Shown here: piece after piece, positions 18,861-28,347 of the stretch
How the letters are laid out: every line of letters starts with the position of its first letter
Position numbering within the stretch: position 1 is the first letter of the stretch
Source of the DNA: Bactericera cockerelli
Taxonomy: Eukaryota; Arthropoda; Insecta; Hemiptera; Triozidae
NCBI GenBank assembly: GCA_024516035.1
Contig: CM044958.1
Location: forward strand, 5,846,574-5,910,573
Reading direction: 5' to 3'
DNA length: 64,000 bases
Notes under the pieces: generated by a model
What the model was told of the DNA's origin: nothing
The model's database searches: none
Seen by the model: only the letters and a program-made list of their open reading frames with translations
Made by a program: the position numbers and the translations under genes

Positions 18861-19352
18861 AGTTGGCTAAAAATAACGAGGGGTAACTGTATATTGTGTT
18901 GCATTGTTCATCCTTCATTCAGATAGTTTGGAACAAAATCCACTTGGATTAGTTGAAATTTAATTATATTGGAGAGTTATTTATTTTTAAAACTCATCTC
19001 CTGCAGAGTTGAAATTGAGAGTTCTATTTTCAGAAACGAATGAGATTCACGGGGAGGAAACATTAAGTAGGTATTAAGGAGAAGAGGTCTTGTCTTGGTG
19101 AGTTTCAAGCAGGTTTGTTAGTTTCCTGAATGTGGGGACTAGATCGTCACGGCCATTCTCAAGTGATCTCGATTTTAACCCATTGCCTACCAAGCCATTT
19201 TTATGAAACTTGCCCTGGGGCCAAGGGTATTTTCCTCAAAATCACCTGTCTAGCATATGTGCAACACGCGGTCCCCCAGACAAAAAACCCATATTTCCTT
19301 GTCACTAGGGACCGTGTATAGCATATTATGTGCTAGACAAATTGTCTTGTAT
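18861..19352. other. Stretch without recognised elements
   Basis: Single-copy-looking sequence up to the RTE target site. No gene seen. Confidence 0.3.
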
Positions 19353-19361
19353 ATATGCTGT

Positions 19362-22300
19362 TTAGAGTTCCGTGTGGTTCCCGGATTAGAATATTAGGAC
19401 CACGGGCTGTTTTCTTCCTGTCGTAAAAGGCGACTAATGAAAACAATGGTCCCTGGCCAATGACCAGATGGGCGGATGAGACTAGAACAGTCCAACGGCC
19501 AGAAAGGCAGACGAGCTATACCCTATGACAAGGAAGCAGTTGTCATAGTACTGACTATGGGTGGAAACAATGGTTGTTGGAACAGCTACAGATCAGAAAG
19601 CAACAGGCGATTGTGGAAACCATGATGACGACTGTTGTACTGCGATGTGTTTGGCAAGGAGAAACCTCACTATTACAATCTCAAACCCAGCCCCCTATTA
19701 TTCTATGATGTCTTCTTCTAGAGTAAATCAATCCGGAAGCAAAATAGGTCCTCAATCGGTTTTCCGGGAGGCCGTTTTAGAAGAAAACCCCATAAAATTT
19801 AAGAAACAAAACATTGTTAAAATCGCAACATGGAACGTGCGATCTCTAGGAGTGACAGGAAAACTTGAAAACCTTATCATGGAAATGAAGAGACTGGATT
19901 TGGAAATTGTTGGAATAAGTGAAACCAGAAGTAAACACCAAGGAGATTATTGGGATGAAAATTACAGAATAATATATTCAGGAGATGAAACGGGAAAAAA
20001 TGGAGTTGGTTTTGTGATGAAGAAGGAATGGGGAAATAGAGTAAAAAATGCTGTATTGTATAACAACAGAATAATACTTGTCAAATTCCAACTGAATGAA
20101 AAAGATGTACTGAATATAATACAAGTTTATATGCCCACAAGTGGATACTCGGATGAAGAAATTGAGGTTGTGTATGAACAAATAGATGAGGTGCTTGAAC
20201 TTACAACAAATAATGAGACAACCATAATACTAGGAGACTGGAATGCAGTAGTGGGATCGGAGAAAGAAGAAAATATAACAGGAAAATACGGCTATGGCAG
20301 AAAAAACGAGAGAGGAGTAAGACTGATTAATTTTTGCAAAGAAAAAGAACTGATCATTACTAACACCATGTTCCAACAACCATTGAGTAGACGATACACG
20401 TGGACCGCACCTGGGGGAAATGCAAGATACCAAATTGATTACATTTTGGTTAAAAGAAATCTTCAGAAGCATGTACTACAATCTAAAACCTACCCAGGTG
20501 CAGATATAAACAGCGATCACAATCTGCTATGCATGAAAATTAGACTGCAAAACAAGAAGAAAATCAAAACAATAAGTAAAAATAGAAAATATGACACAGC
20601 TAAATTAAAAGAAGAAGAAGTAAAAAGCCAATACCAAAGAAAAGTAAAGGAATACATGAGCAAAATAGAAGATAACGAAATACCTTCAGACATAAATGGG
20701 AAATGGAATCTATTAAAATCTGCAATCAAGGAAGCAGCCACAAGTACAATTGGATTTACAAATAACACCCCTAGAAAACCTTGGATAGATGAAAGTGTAA
20801 TTGATCTAATAGAAGAAAGAAGGCAATATAAGAATGGGAAAACCTTGGAGGAAAAAATTTAATATAAAAAACTATAGAATGATGTAAATAGAGCGGCCAA
20901 AAGAGCAAAAGAAAAATGGCTGACAGAACTTCATGAAGAAATTGATCGATGCATGAGATACGGACAGATGGAAAAAGCTTATAATATTATCAACAAATAC
21001 TTTGGACAGAAGAAAACCATTGGAAATACAATTGAAGATGATGAAGGTAAACTACTTTTTGACGACAGTCAAATAACAAAAAGATGGAAAGAATACATCG
21101 AAAACCTGTATTATGATGAAGAAGAAATAAGCGAATTTGATGACGTAGAAGAGGATGACAATGAAAGTGATGAAATTACTAAAGATGAATTTGAGAAAGC
21201 ATTAGTAGATCTTAAATCAAGAAAAGCAATTGGGAAGGACGATTTGGCATCTGAATTGTTGAAAGCATTGGATGGAGAAATGAAGGAGATATTATTTCAG
21301 ATCATTAAAGAAGCTTATGTGACTGGTATTGTACCTGAAGACTTCAAGGAAAGTAAGATCGTAATGCTCCCCAAAAAAGCTAAGAGTAAGAAATGTGAAG
21401 ACTTCAGGACACTCAGCATTCTCTCTCATACCTCTAAAATCCTCACCACCATTGTTAAAAGAAGAATACAAGGAAAAATTGATGAACACCTTGATGACGA
21501 CCAGTTTGGATTTCGACACGGGAAAGGAACAAGAGAGGCAATTTTAGCATTAAGGCTGATTACAGAAGAATGCATGAGAATTAACCAACCAGTATACATT
21601 GCCTTCGTTGACCTTCAAAAGGCATTTGATAATGTTAATTGGAACTTAATGACAACAATATTAAAAGACATTGGTATGAAACATAAGGACAGAAAGATTA
21701 TTAATTTACAGCCTATACAAAAATCAGATAGCGCACATAGAAATAAACAAAGAAAGTGAGTCTGCTAACATCAAGAAAGGAGTAAGGCAAGGTTGCCAAC
21801 TATCACCTACTTATTCAATATCTACATAGAAAAAGCAATAAAAGAAAGCAAGGAATGTTGTACAGGAGTGATGCTGAGTGGTAGAAGAGTGCAGATGTTG
21901 AGGTTTGCGGATGATATCGCTGTGCTAGCACCGGATGAGTTCAATCTTAAAAGATCACTGGAAAGTATGAACGATATATTTGAAAATTACAAAATGAAAA
22001 TCAATATAAAGAAAACAGAAATTTTAGTATGTTCTAAAGAAAAAGACGAAGTAAATATTTTTGTCAACAACGAAAGAATAAAACAAATCACCACCTTCAA
22101 ATACCTCGGTAGCAACATAACCGAAGATGCCAAGTGCACAGGTGACATCAAACAGAGAATCGCCTTGGCTAAGATTGCTTTTAACAAGAAAAAGACCCTC
22201 TTGTGTTCTAATAATGTTAGCCTCACCATTAGGAAACAACTTATCAAGAGTCTAGTTTGGAGTGTGGCATTATATGGATCGGAAGCATAGACAATATGTG

Positions 22301-22676
22301 AACGGGACAAGAAACGTATCGAAGCTTTTGAGATGTGGTGTTGGCGGAGAATGAAAAAGATCAAATGGACAGAAAAAATGAGTAATGAAAGAGTATTAGA
22401 ACTGATAGGAGAGACAAGACAGATATGGAAGACACTAGAAGTAAGGAGACACAAGTGGATGGGACATTTGTTCCGACACAACAGGTTTATGGTCGAGATC
22501 ATTGAAGGAAGAATGGAAGGCAACCGGGGACGAGGTCGACCAAGACTCAATTTCATCGAGCAAGTCATCAAATCCTCCGGGAGCAGAAGCTATGAAGAAA
22601 TGAAGGAGAAGACAACAGACAGATTAGTGTGGAGGGCTGCCAACCAATCCTCGGATTGAGAATAATGATGATGATG
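19362..22676 (+). mobile_element. Full-length RTE-type LINE with 9-bp TSD
   Basis: ATATGCTGT at 19353-19361 is repeated at 22677-22685, giving a 3.3-kb insertion. The 5' UTR contains CCTGTCGTAAAAGGCGACTA, a word I recall from RTE-like 5' regions. One ORF with an apurinic-type endonuclease and reverse transcriptase follows. The 3' UTR is very short and the tail is (ATG)n rather than poly(A), as in RTE elements. Confidence 0.9.
19570..22659 (+). pseudogene. RTE endonuclease-reverse transcriptase, three stops and a frameshifted patch
   Basis: Mobilises its own RNA by target-primed reverse transcription. Numbering from ATG 19570, the endonuclease shows TWNVRSL (about 86-92), ISETR with E118, GDWN (222-225), QIDYI with D290 and SDH (315-317). 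The RT shows FVDLQKAFD (motif A), GVRQGCQLSP (motif B) and RFADD (motif C). The C-terminus [10 protein letters not shown] with GRGRPR is usual for RTE-like proteins. Breaks: TAA at 20860-20862, TAG at 20875-20877, a pair of compensating frameshifts within about 21705-21800 around motif B, and TAG at 22288-22290 where a tryptophan is expected after GSE. Upstream residues before the endonuclease resemble nothing I know. The copy is dead but largely complete. Confidence 0.9.
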
Positions 22677-22704
22677 ATATGCTGTACATATACATTTTTG
22701 TATA

Positions 22705-23564
22705 CAGGGCAAAAGTCTGGAAACCCCTGAATAACTTTCCAACGGCTTCTTCGGTAAAATTAAAATTTTGTAAGGTAAACCGGGCTAATAAGACCTTCTT
22801 TTAGAGTCGGGTCAATTTTTGTTACCGGCCCCCATGTCGGGGCCAGGGGGGGCAACTTCATTTTTTTAAATACAAACCCCCACCTTGCGATACATTTTTG
22901 GAAAGGTCTTTAAATAAGTTATACATTGGTGCAAATTTTATTTTTTAAATATTAAACTGTTTGCAAATGGCGTCCAGCTTTGTGTATGCAGTAAAGTCTG
23001 GAAACCCCTGAATATCTTTTGAAAGGGCTTTCTCAGTTAATTTAAAACTGTGCACAGAAAGTCGGGGTAATTAGACCTTTCCAAAAATGTATCGCAAGGT
23101 GGGGTTTCGTATTTAAAAAAATGAAGTTGACCTCCGTGGCCCCGACATGGGGGCCAGTAAAAAAAAAATCGGTCCAATTCCAGTTAAGGTCTAATTACCA
23201 AGGATTACCGTACACAATTTTAAATTTACTGAGAAAGTCCTTTCGAAAGATATTCAGGGGTTTCCAGACTTTGCTGCATGCACAAAGTTGGACGCCATTT
23301 GCAAACAAATAATATTAAAAAAATAAAATTTGCACCAATTTATTTCTTATTTGAAGACCTTTCCAAAAATGTATCACAAGCTGGGGGTTCGTATTTAAAA
23401 AAATGAAGTTGGCCCCCCTGGCCCCGACATGGGGGCCGGTAACAAAAATCGACCCCACTCTAAAAGAAGGTCTTATTAGCTCAGTTTACCGTACAAAATT
23501 TTAAGTTTACCGAACAAGGCATTCGAAAGTTATTCAGGGGTTTCCAGACTTTTGCCCCACCCTG
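22705..23564. mobile_element. 860-bp near-palindromic foldback element at a TA site
   Basis: The left half is mirrored in the right half almost to the centre. GTCTGGAAACCCCTGAAT occurs at about 22714 and 22996 on plus and at about 23251 and 23533 on minus. TTTGCAAATGGCGTCCA and GGCCCCGACATGGGGGCC blocks are mirrored as well. The ends are CAGGGCAAAAG and (reversed) CAGGGTGGGGCAAAAG, with TA on both sides. It abuts the RTE tail. No protein is encoded. Confidence 0.85.
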
Positions 23565-23567
23565 TAT

Positions 23568-23603
23568 GTAAGTAGTGTACTTTTCGGGAAGTACACTACT
23601 TAC
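23568..23603. repeat. Perfect 15-bp hairpin
   Basis: GTAAGTAGTGTACTT and its exact reverse complement flank a TTCGGG loop, just outside the right end of the foldback element. Confidence 0.85.
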
Positions 23604-23754
23604 TTCTCATTGGTTTTAATATCTACAATCTACATATACGTATTTTTCTAAGATCACTTGGTTAATGTTATTGTTTTGCATATTCCTCGTTTTTCTAAGA
23701 AACTTTCGTTGGTCCAACATCTTCATATTTTTTTTTTTTAAATATCGCTCGAAT

Positions 23755-23805
23755 ACTATGTCATTTTGATCAAAGATCAAAATTGTTGAATAATAATAAT
23801 AATAT
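23755..23805 (+). mobile_element. LINE tail remnant
   Basis: GATCAAAATTGTTGAATAAT then (AAT)n resembles the last bases of the LINE at 8511-9632 (ATTGTTGAATAATAATAAT). Confidence 0.45.
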
Positions 23806-23809
23806 GACA

Positions 23810-24195
23810 TCAGCATCCATCACACTCGACCGTTTCCAACAAATAGATATCTACATATCCCATTAACACATGTCATCATCTTTCTCACAGTGTCGCTACA
23901 AGAACAATTAACTTTCCTCTCAATACACTTTCGGGCATTGTCCACAACACAAGTCTGATCGCATTTTCATGGAGGTTTTCACCAGCCACTTGTTCCAACT
24001 TGTTTCATTCAAAAGCCTAGGAGTTTTTACCCCCACCTCCCTACTCTGCTCTTGCATATTTCTACCTCCCTGTACACCCTTCCTGAAGATTTTCACCCCA
24101 CCCTCAGTTTTCCCGACGTATCATTTTCCTCACACACATAAGGTGTCTCCTTGTATTTGTCATCAAAGCTTAGACTGTATGGTTACTGCACTCAG
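23810..24195. other. Stretch without recognised elements
   Basis: Pyrimidine-rich, with short open frames only. Confidence 0.3.
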
Positions 24196-24400
24196 CAGCC
24201 TCCGTGGCGAGTTCAACTCCCGGTTGGGGCAGATTTTTCGACGAAAATTCTGTTCCATCCAAGGCTAGCATTTCCGGCCTACCCAGGCTGGGTGAGGTTA
24301 ATGTGGGTAGCTGGTACGATTCCCAGCGAATGGAGGGTAAAACCCCCGGCCTGACTATCCATCTCAGTCAGGACGTTAAAACCAAATAGAATCAACTGGT
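24196..24400 (+). mobile_element. SINE family S2 with deleted head
   Basis: CAGCCTCCGTGGCG joins directly to AGTTCAACTCCCGGTTGG, so the middle of the tRNA-like head is lost. The shared core GGCTGGGTGAGGTTAATGTG and TCAGGACGTTAAAACC are intact. A further 170 bases ending CGACGTTAAATCC plus an A-run (to about 24575) may be a second S1/S2-type tail. Confidence 0.85.
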
Positions 24401-24599
24401 GACAATAGCTATCTAATTAGGCCGCAGTGTTAATTGTAAGGGTTTCACTGAAAACCCTGCAAATAGGTCAGATAATAAAATAAAGGTTACTGCAACAACA
24501 GCAGGCTTTAAAATTCTGACGGTATTATGACTATACTGTCGAAACCGACGTTAAATCCAAATTAAAAAAAAACCTCTGACGTCACTCTAATCCTGCCCG

Positions 24600-24864
24600 A
24601 GTGGATTGTTGGGAATGTTGGGGTTCATGTGAGGGTGAAAAGCAATCTGCAACAGTTGAGCAGACATAGAAACCCCTCAAATGCCAGAATGAAAACTGAG
24701 ATAAGTTAAGATTTATTTGCAATATTTTTTTTTTACAAACTGCCAGAAATAAAACTACAACAGATCTTAACAGGTGATTTAGGTTAAAACGTACTCATCA
24801 TTCCAAACCCGTTTACCAAAAGTCATTTCTTCAGCTGAAGGATCTACAATAAAAGGGTTGGGTG
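24600..24864. other. Stretch without recognised elements
   Basis: Nothing recognised. Confidence 0.25.
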
Positions 24865-25052
24865 GAAGAAATTGCCATAGGCAATAACCCCGCCCTTTAG
24901 TCAGGACATTATGTTTGTTTATATTTTTCTATTCTTTTTCATTTTTATTGTACAAGTACCTATATTGATGAAAAAAAAATTCATTGTTAAATAATTATTT
25001 GCAGTGTATGTCCATTTATATCTAATAAAGTGTTGAATAATAATAATAATAC
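24865..25052 (+). mobile_element. LINE 3'-end fragment (CR1/L2-like tail)
   Basis: TTGCCATAGGCAATAACCCC, GCCCTTTAGTCAGGACATT, a T-rich UTR and GTTGAATAATAATAATAAT parallel the minus-strand copy at 1986-2172. No coding sequence. Confidence 0.55.
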
Positions 25053-25156
25053 AATACAATACTCTCTCAAAACTCTGTTTATCTTGAAAGAATGAGTCAA
25101 AAGAGTCCCTTTACTTATATTAAGTTCAGTTGAGTGACTTTAACTTCCCAATGAAT

Positions 25157-25243
25157 GAACATGGAATGAATGGAAGAAGCAACATTAGGCAAGAACATGG
25201 AATGAATGGAAGAAGCAACATTAGGAAAGAATATGGAATGAAG
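25157..25243 (+). repeat. 36-bp tandem repeat, 2.4 copies
   Basis: GAACATGGAATGAATGGAAG AAGCAACATTAGGCAA is repeated almost exactly and followed by a partial third unit. Confidence 0.85.
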
Positions 25244-25461
25244 AAACGAATGAATGAAATGCTATCAGCATTCTTCAGACTAATGATGACGACGTAGAGG
25301 AACTGGAGGCAATAAAAAAAGTTCTGTTCACTGCAACATCTTCACTTTTTCAGCCATGCTGAAAACAATAAGCACGTGATGACTTGATGAGCAACTAGTT
25401 CTGGTAGGGCTAAGGGGTTACCAAATTTCATACACCTGTTCGGAGGTTTGGACCACTGACT

Positions 25462-25870
25462 CCCCAACTTCAGCACAAGATTTTTTATCTTTTGATGGTG
25501 GGTATTTGTGGGTGTACCCTCATTATTTGTTGAAGATGTTTATTTGTGAAATAACACATGGAAACTTAAAAAATAAAAGAAAAATGTATTTGAAATACGA
25601 GCGTCGAATTAAATCCGGATCTTGGGGAACATTTTGGAAATGTTGGTTTCACATGAAAATCTCTAAAGATTCTTGTGGATATCCAGCATTTTGTAAAATT
25701 TAATGAATTCTTAAAATCAAGTCGCTTCACTTTAATTTGCTTCAGGACAGTAGTCTGGCAATTGCTTCAACCTATTACACGTAATTCCCCACCTTCAGCA
25801 CAAGATTCTTTATCTTTTGAAGGTGGGTATACCCTCATTGTTTGTTGAAGATGTTATTTGTGAAATATAC
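25462..25870 (+). repeat. Direct repeat of about 90 bp, 320 bp apart
   Basis: CTTCAGCACAAGATTTTTTA at 25468 and CTTCAGCACAAGATTCTTTA at 25793 start blocks that both continue through GTTGAAGATGTT and TTTGTGAAATA. ACATGGAAACT follows each, later in the second because of an insertion of about 65 bp. Confidence 0.7.
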
Positions 25871-25981
25871 GAGTAAAAACGTGGTGTATATAACTAAAAA
25901 GTTGAAAAAAACCACTTTAATATAATTGAATATAGATAGATAGACATGGAAACTAAAAAAAAAAAAAAAAATTGAATTTTG

Positions 25982-26225
25982 TCGGGTAAAAAAATCGAGA
26001 AAGTTTTGGAATCCCTGACTTGGAAGGACGTACAAATCAGGATCCGAAGAAAATTTCTCAGTCTGTTAGGTTTTCACTTGGAGAAGTTCCCCAAGGCTTT
26101 GAACTCTGTATCCATTGGTTCGAAAGCGCCGTCAAGCGTTTCCGTCGAACCAAGGTCCGTGGTTCCGGAGACATCTTGCAGACCGGTGGTCTGTACTCCT
26201 CTGTAATTAGGCAGCTATAAGACGC
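25982..26225 (+). other. GC-richer, coding-like stretch, unidentified
   Basis: An open frame from about 26017 reads GRTNQDPKKISQSVRFSLGE then VPQGFELCIHWFESAVKRF and RRTKVRGSGDILQTGG, ending at the TAA at 26218. Composition is clearly less AT-rich than its surroundings. TTTCTCAG near 26060 could be a splice acceptor. I recognise no family, and a second open frame overlaps, so this may be an exon, a decayed transposon gene or chance. Confidence 0.3.
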
Positions 26226-26245
26226 TGCCGAACCACTACCTAAAC

Positions 26246-26601
26246 CAGCGGTTACCAAATTTTTCCTTCAAGTTGGCCGTCCCCTTTTTTCTGGGAACCG
26301 CTTGGGCGAACTTTTTTTCATTCACCTTGGATGGGGGTTGTGACGTATCAAATCGAATGATTTTGAAGTGCTGATCACGAATTTGACATTGATTTTTAGC
26401 TAACTGTTACCGTTGAGTCACCAGTGGCGGACTTTGACTTGTTTTCAAGAGATAAGGAATCTCGTGTGTTATCACACCAGGTCATTTCAATAGGGCACGC
26501 CCCCTTTACCAATACTTTCCTTATTACAGGATAAGTAAAGTAAAAAAAAACCTCTTCGCGGAAGTTTAGAAGGGCCACGGACTACATTTTGGGAACCGCT
26601 A
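26246..26601. mobile_element. hAT-like MITE with 8-bp TSD
   Basis: The left end CAGCGGTTACCAAA and right end (reversed) TAGCGGTTCCCAAA are near-identical. ACCTAAAC at 26238-26245 and ACCAAAAC at 26602-26609 agree at seven of eight positions. The inside contains a 3' piece of the 39087-type repeat (TGGGGGTTGTGACGTATC, GAGTCACCAGTGGCGGA). Confidence 0.7.
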
Positions 26602-26619
26602 ACCAAAACATTTATTAAA

Positions 26620-27230
26620 GGACTACTTATAGCAGATTACAATGCTACTTAAAGCTATTTAGCTGCATGACGGCGCTATGCTACGCTTAAAATTGGCTTC
26701 GTTTGGTGGTAATTATACATACGTCCATGGTATGTGTGGAAAAAAATATTGAGTTAAAAGGAAGTTAGTTTAGAAAAGGAAGCTATTTCATGGGCCAAAT
26801 TATACAGAATTACGGGATTGTTGAGATCAGTTTGAAGATTTTTTCAAGTCTAAATTTATTCCTGCTGTAGTACACATGAGTTGGAATATTTCTTTTAAGG
26901 GCCAATCTACGTCGGGCTTTTATTGATATTATATCTACTGTCAGTAGGTACATACATTACTACATAATCATAAAGCACATAAAGAAGTTCTTTATCTGTA
27001 ACATACAAACAATTTGAATAAATTGAAATATTTTAATAATAAAAAAGAGCAATCTTCTTGATCCCAAAATTTTTTTGTTTGAATTAGAAAAGTAAAACTA
27101 AAAAAGTAGACTTTCGGCTGCCCCTCACCGCCGAGTTACACAATAGAAGTATAAGTTGTCACTCTTACCTGATTCCAATAACCAGAAAGCCAGCTGATTC
27201 GGTAGTTTTACCAGAAATATAAAGGCCGAA
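26620..27230. other. Stretch without recognised elements
   Basis: AT-rich, no gene or repeat partner seen. Confidence 0.3.
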
Positions 27231-27240
27231 ATTAATAGAC

Positions 27241-27471
27241 AGCCTCCGTGGCGTAACAGTTGTGACTACCGCCCGTAGTCCAGGGATCCTGAGTTCGATT
27301 CCCGGTTGGAGCAGAGTTTTCGCACAGAAAATTCTGTTCCCTCCGAACATGTGAGGCTGGCAATTCCGGCCATACCCAGGCTGGGTGAGGTTAATGTGGG
27401 TAGCTGGTACGATTCCTGCGAATGGAGGTTAAAACCCCCTGTCCTGTCTTTCCTGACACGGAATTATTATT
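27241..27471 (+). mobile_element. SINE family S2, complete with 10-bp TSD
   Basis: ATTAATAGAC at 27231-27240 is repeated at 27472-27481, so the element starts exactly at AGCCTCCGTGGCG. The tRNA-like head, B box GTTCGATTCCCGG, shared core and (ATT)n end are all present. The TSD fixes the 5' end of family S2. Confidence 0.95.
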
Positions 27472-27667
27472 ATTAATAGACGAAATCCATAACTAAAGTC
27501 ATTGCTTGGCCTCGGTTTTCCCTGTCGTATACAGTACGCAATCCGAGACTTAGTGCCACAGAGGTATTACAAAACGTCTATTAATTTCGCACCAAGTGCC
27601 TGTCAGGAGACTCATCACTCATCAGTCTTCAAACTCGTGACCATGTTCTGGTTGCTCCATTTCATTT

Positions 27668-27893
27668 AATTTAATTTTAACATCGCTTTCAACTGCATGA
27701 TCATATTTCGACTAGGGTGTCACCCTCCATTCGCAGGAAACTCACAAATCTGCTACCCAAATTTACCTCACCCAGCCTGGTTTCGGCCTGAATGCCAGCA
27801 TCACGAAGTCTTCTCCTCGCTGGACGTTGCTTGATTTCGCTGATCGGACGAAAAATGGTGCATTCAACGCGCCATTGACGCTGGCTTACTGCA
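27668..27893 (-). mobile_element. 5S-headed SINE, divergent S1 subfamily
   Basis: On the minus strand GCCAGCGTCAATGGCGCG, GTTGAATGCACC, TCGTCCGATCAGCGAAATC and AAGCAACGTCCAGCGAGG are closer to animal 5S rRNA (TCGTCCGATCACCGAAATT in fly) than the main S1 head is. The box C part is deleted and AAGACTTCGTGATGCTGGC follows. The shared tail lies at 27668-27790. Confidence 0.8.
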
Positions 27894-28189
27894 TTGAAAG
27901 CTACATCCAAATTCAAGACGTATGGCGTCGGCATTGCTGCGACGCGCCGTGGAGTTCACCTTGGGTTTATTCAATGCGTCTTTATTCTTTCTTTTTTATT
28001 TTGAAACAGTTTTTTTTTTAAATATATACACCAAAGACGATTCCTCCTTAGGATTCCAGACATGATTTTATCTCATAAATAATTACATAATTAAAAGAGC
28101 ACCTAAAATTACTATCTACATAAAATATAAATTAGTTTCTTCATTGCTCTAGCGAACTTTTTTCCTCTCATCATCCTACCCATGGGAAA

Positions 28190-28290
28190 ATTCAGTGATG
28201 AATAATTTCCTGTTTGGCGGAATGTGAAGACGGACCATCGGATGTTGGTTGAAGGAATGTCTGGATTGTTAAAACGCCTTATAGTATCCT
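28190..28290. repeat. Tandem-repeat unit interrupted by nested insertions
   Basis: TTTCCTGTTTGGCGGAATG, GAAGGAATGTCTGGATTG and TTAAAACGCCTTATAG match 31760-31850. The array resumes after the SINE/LINE insertion with GACCTGTGGCTTTGTGAATA at 31728 and GACCTGTGGTGTTGTGAATA at 31876. Confidence 0.65.
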
Positions 28291-28347
28291 AATAATAACA
28301 CTCTTTAGTTGTTGTTGTTGTTAACGTTTCATACATCATTGACTGCA

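Noticed and set aside
25462..25870. Short LTR retrotransposon bounded by the 90-bp direct repeats
   Set aside because: No TG...CA ends, primer-binding site, TSD or coding part; a plain segmental duplication fits better.
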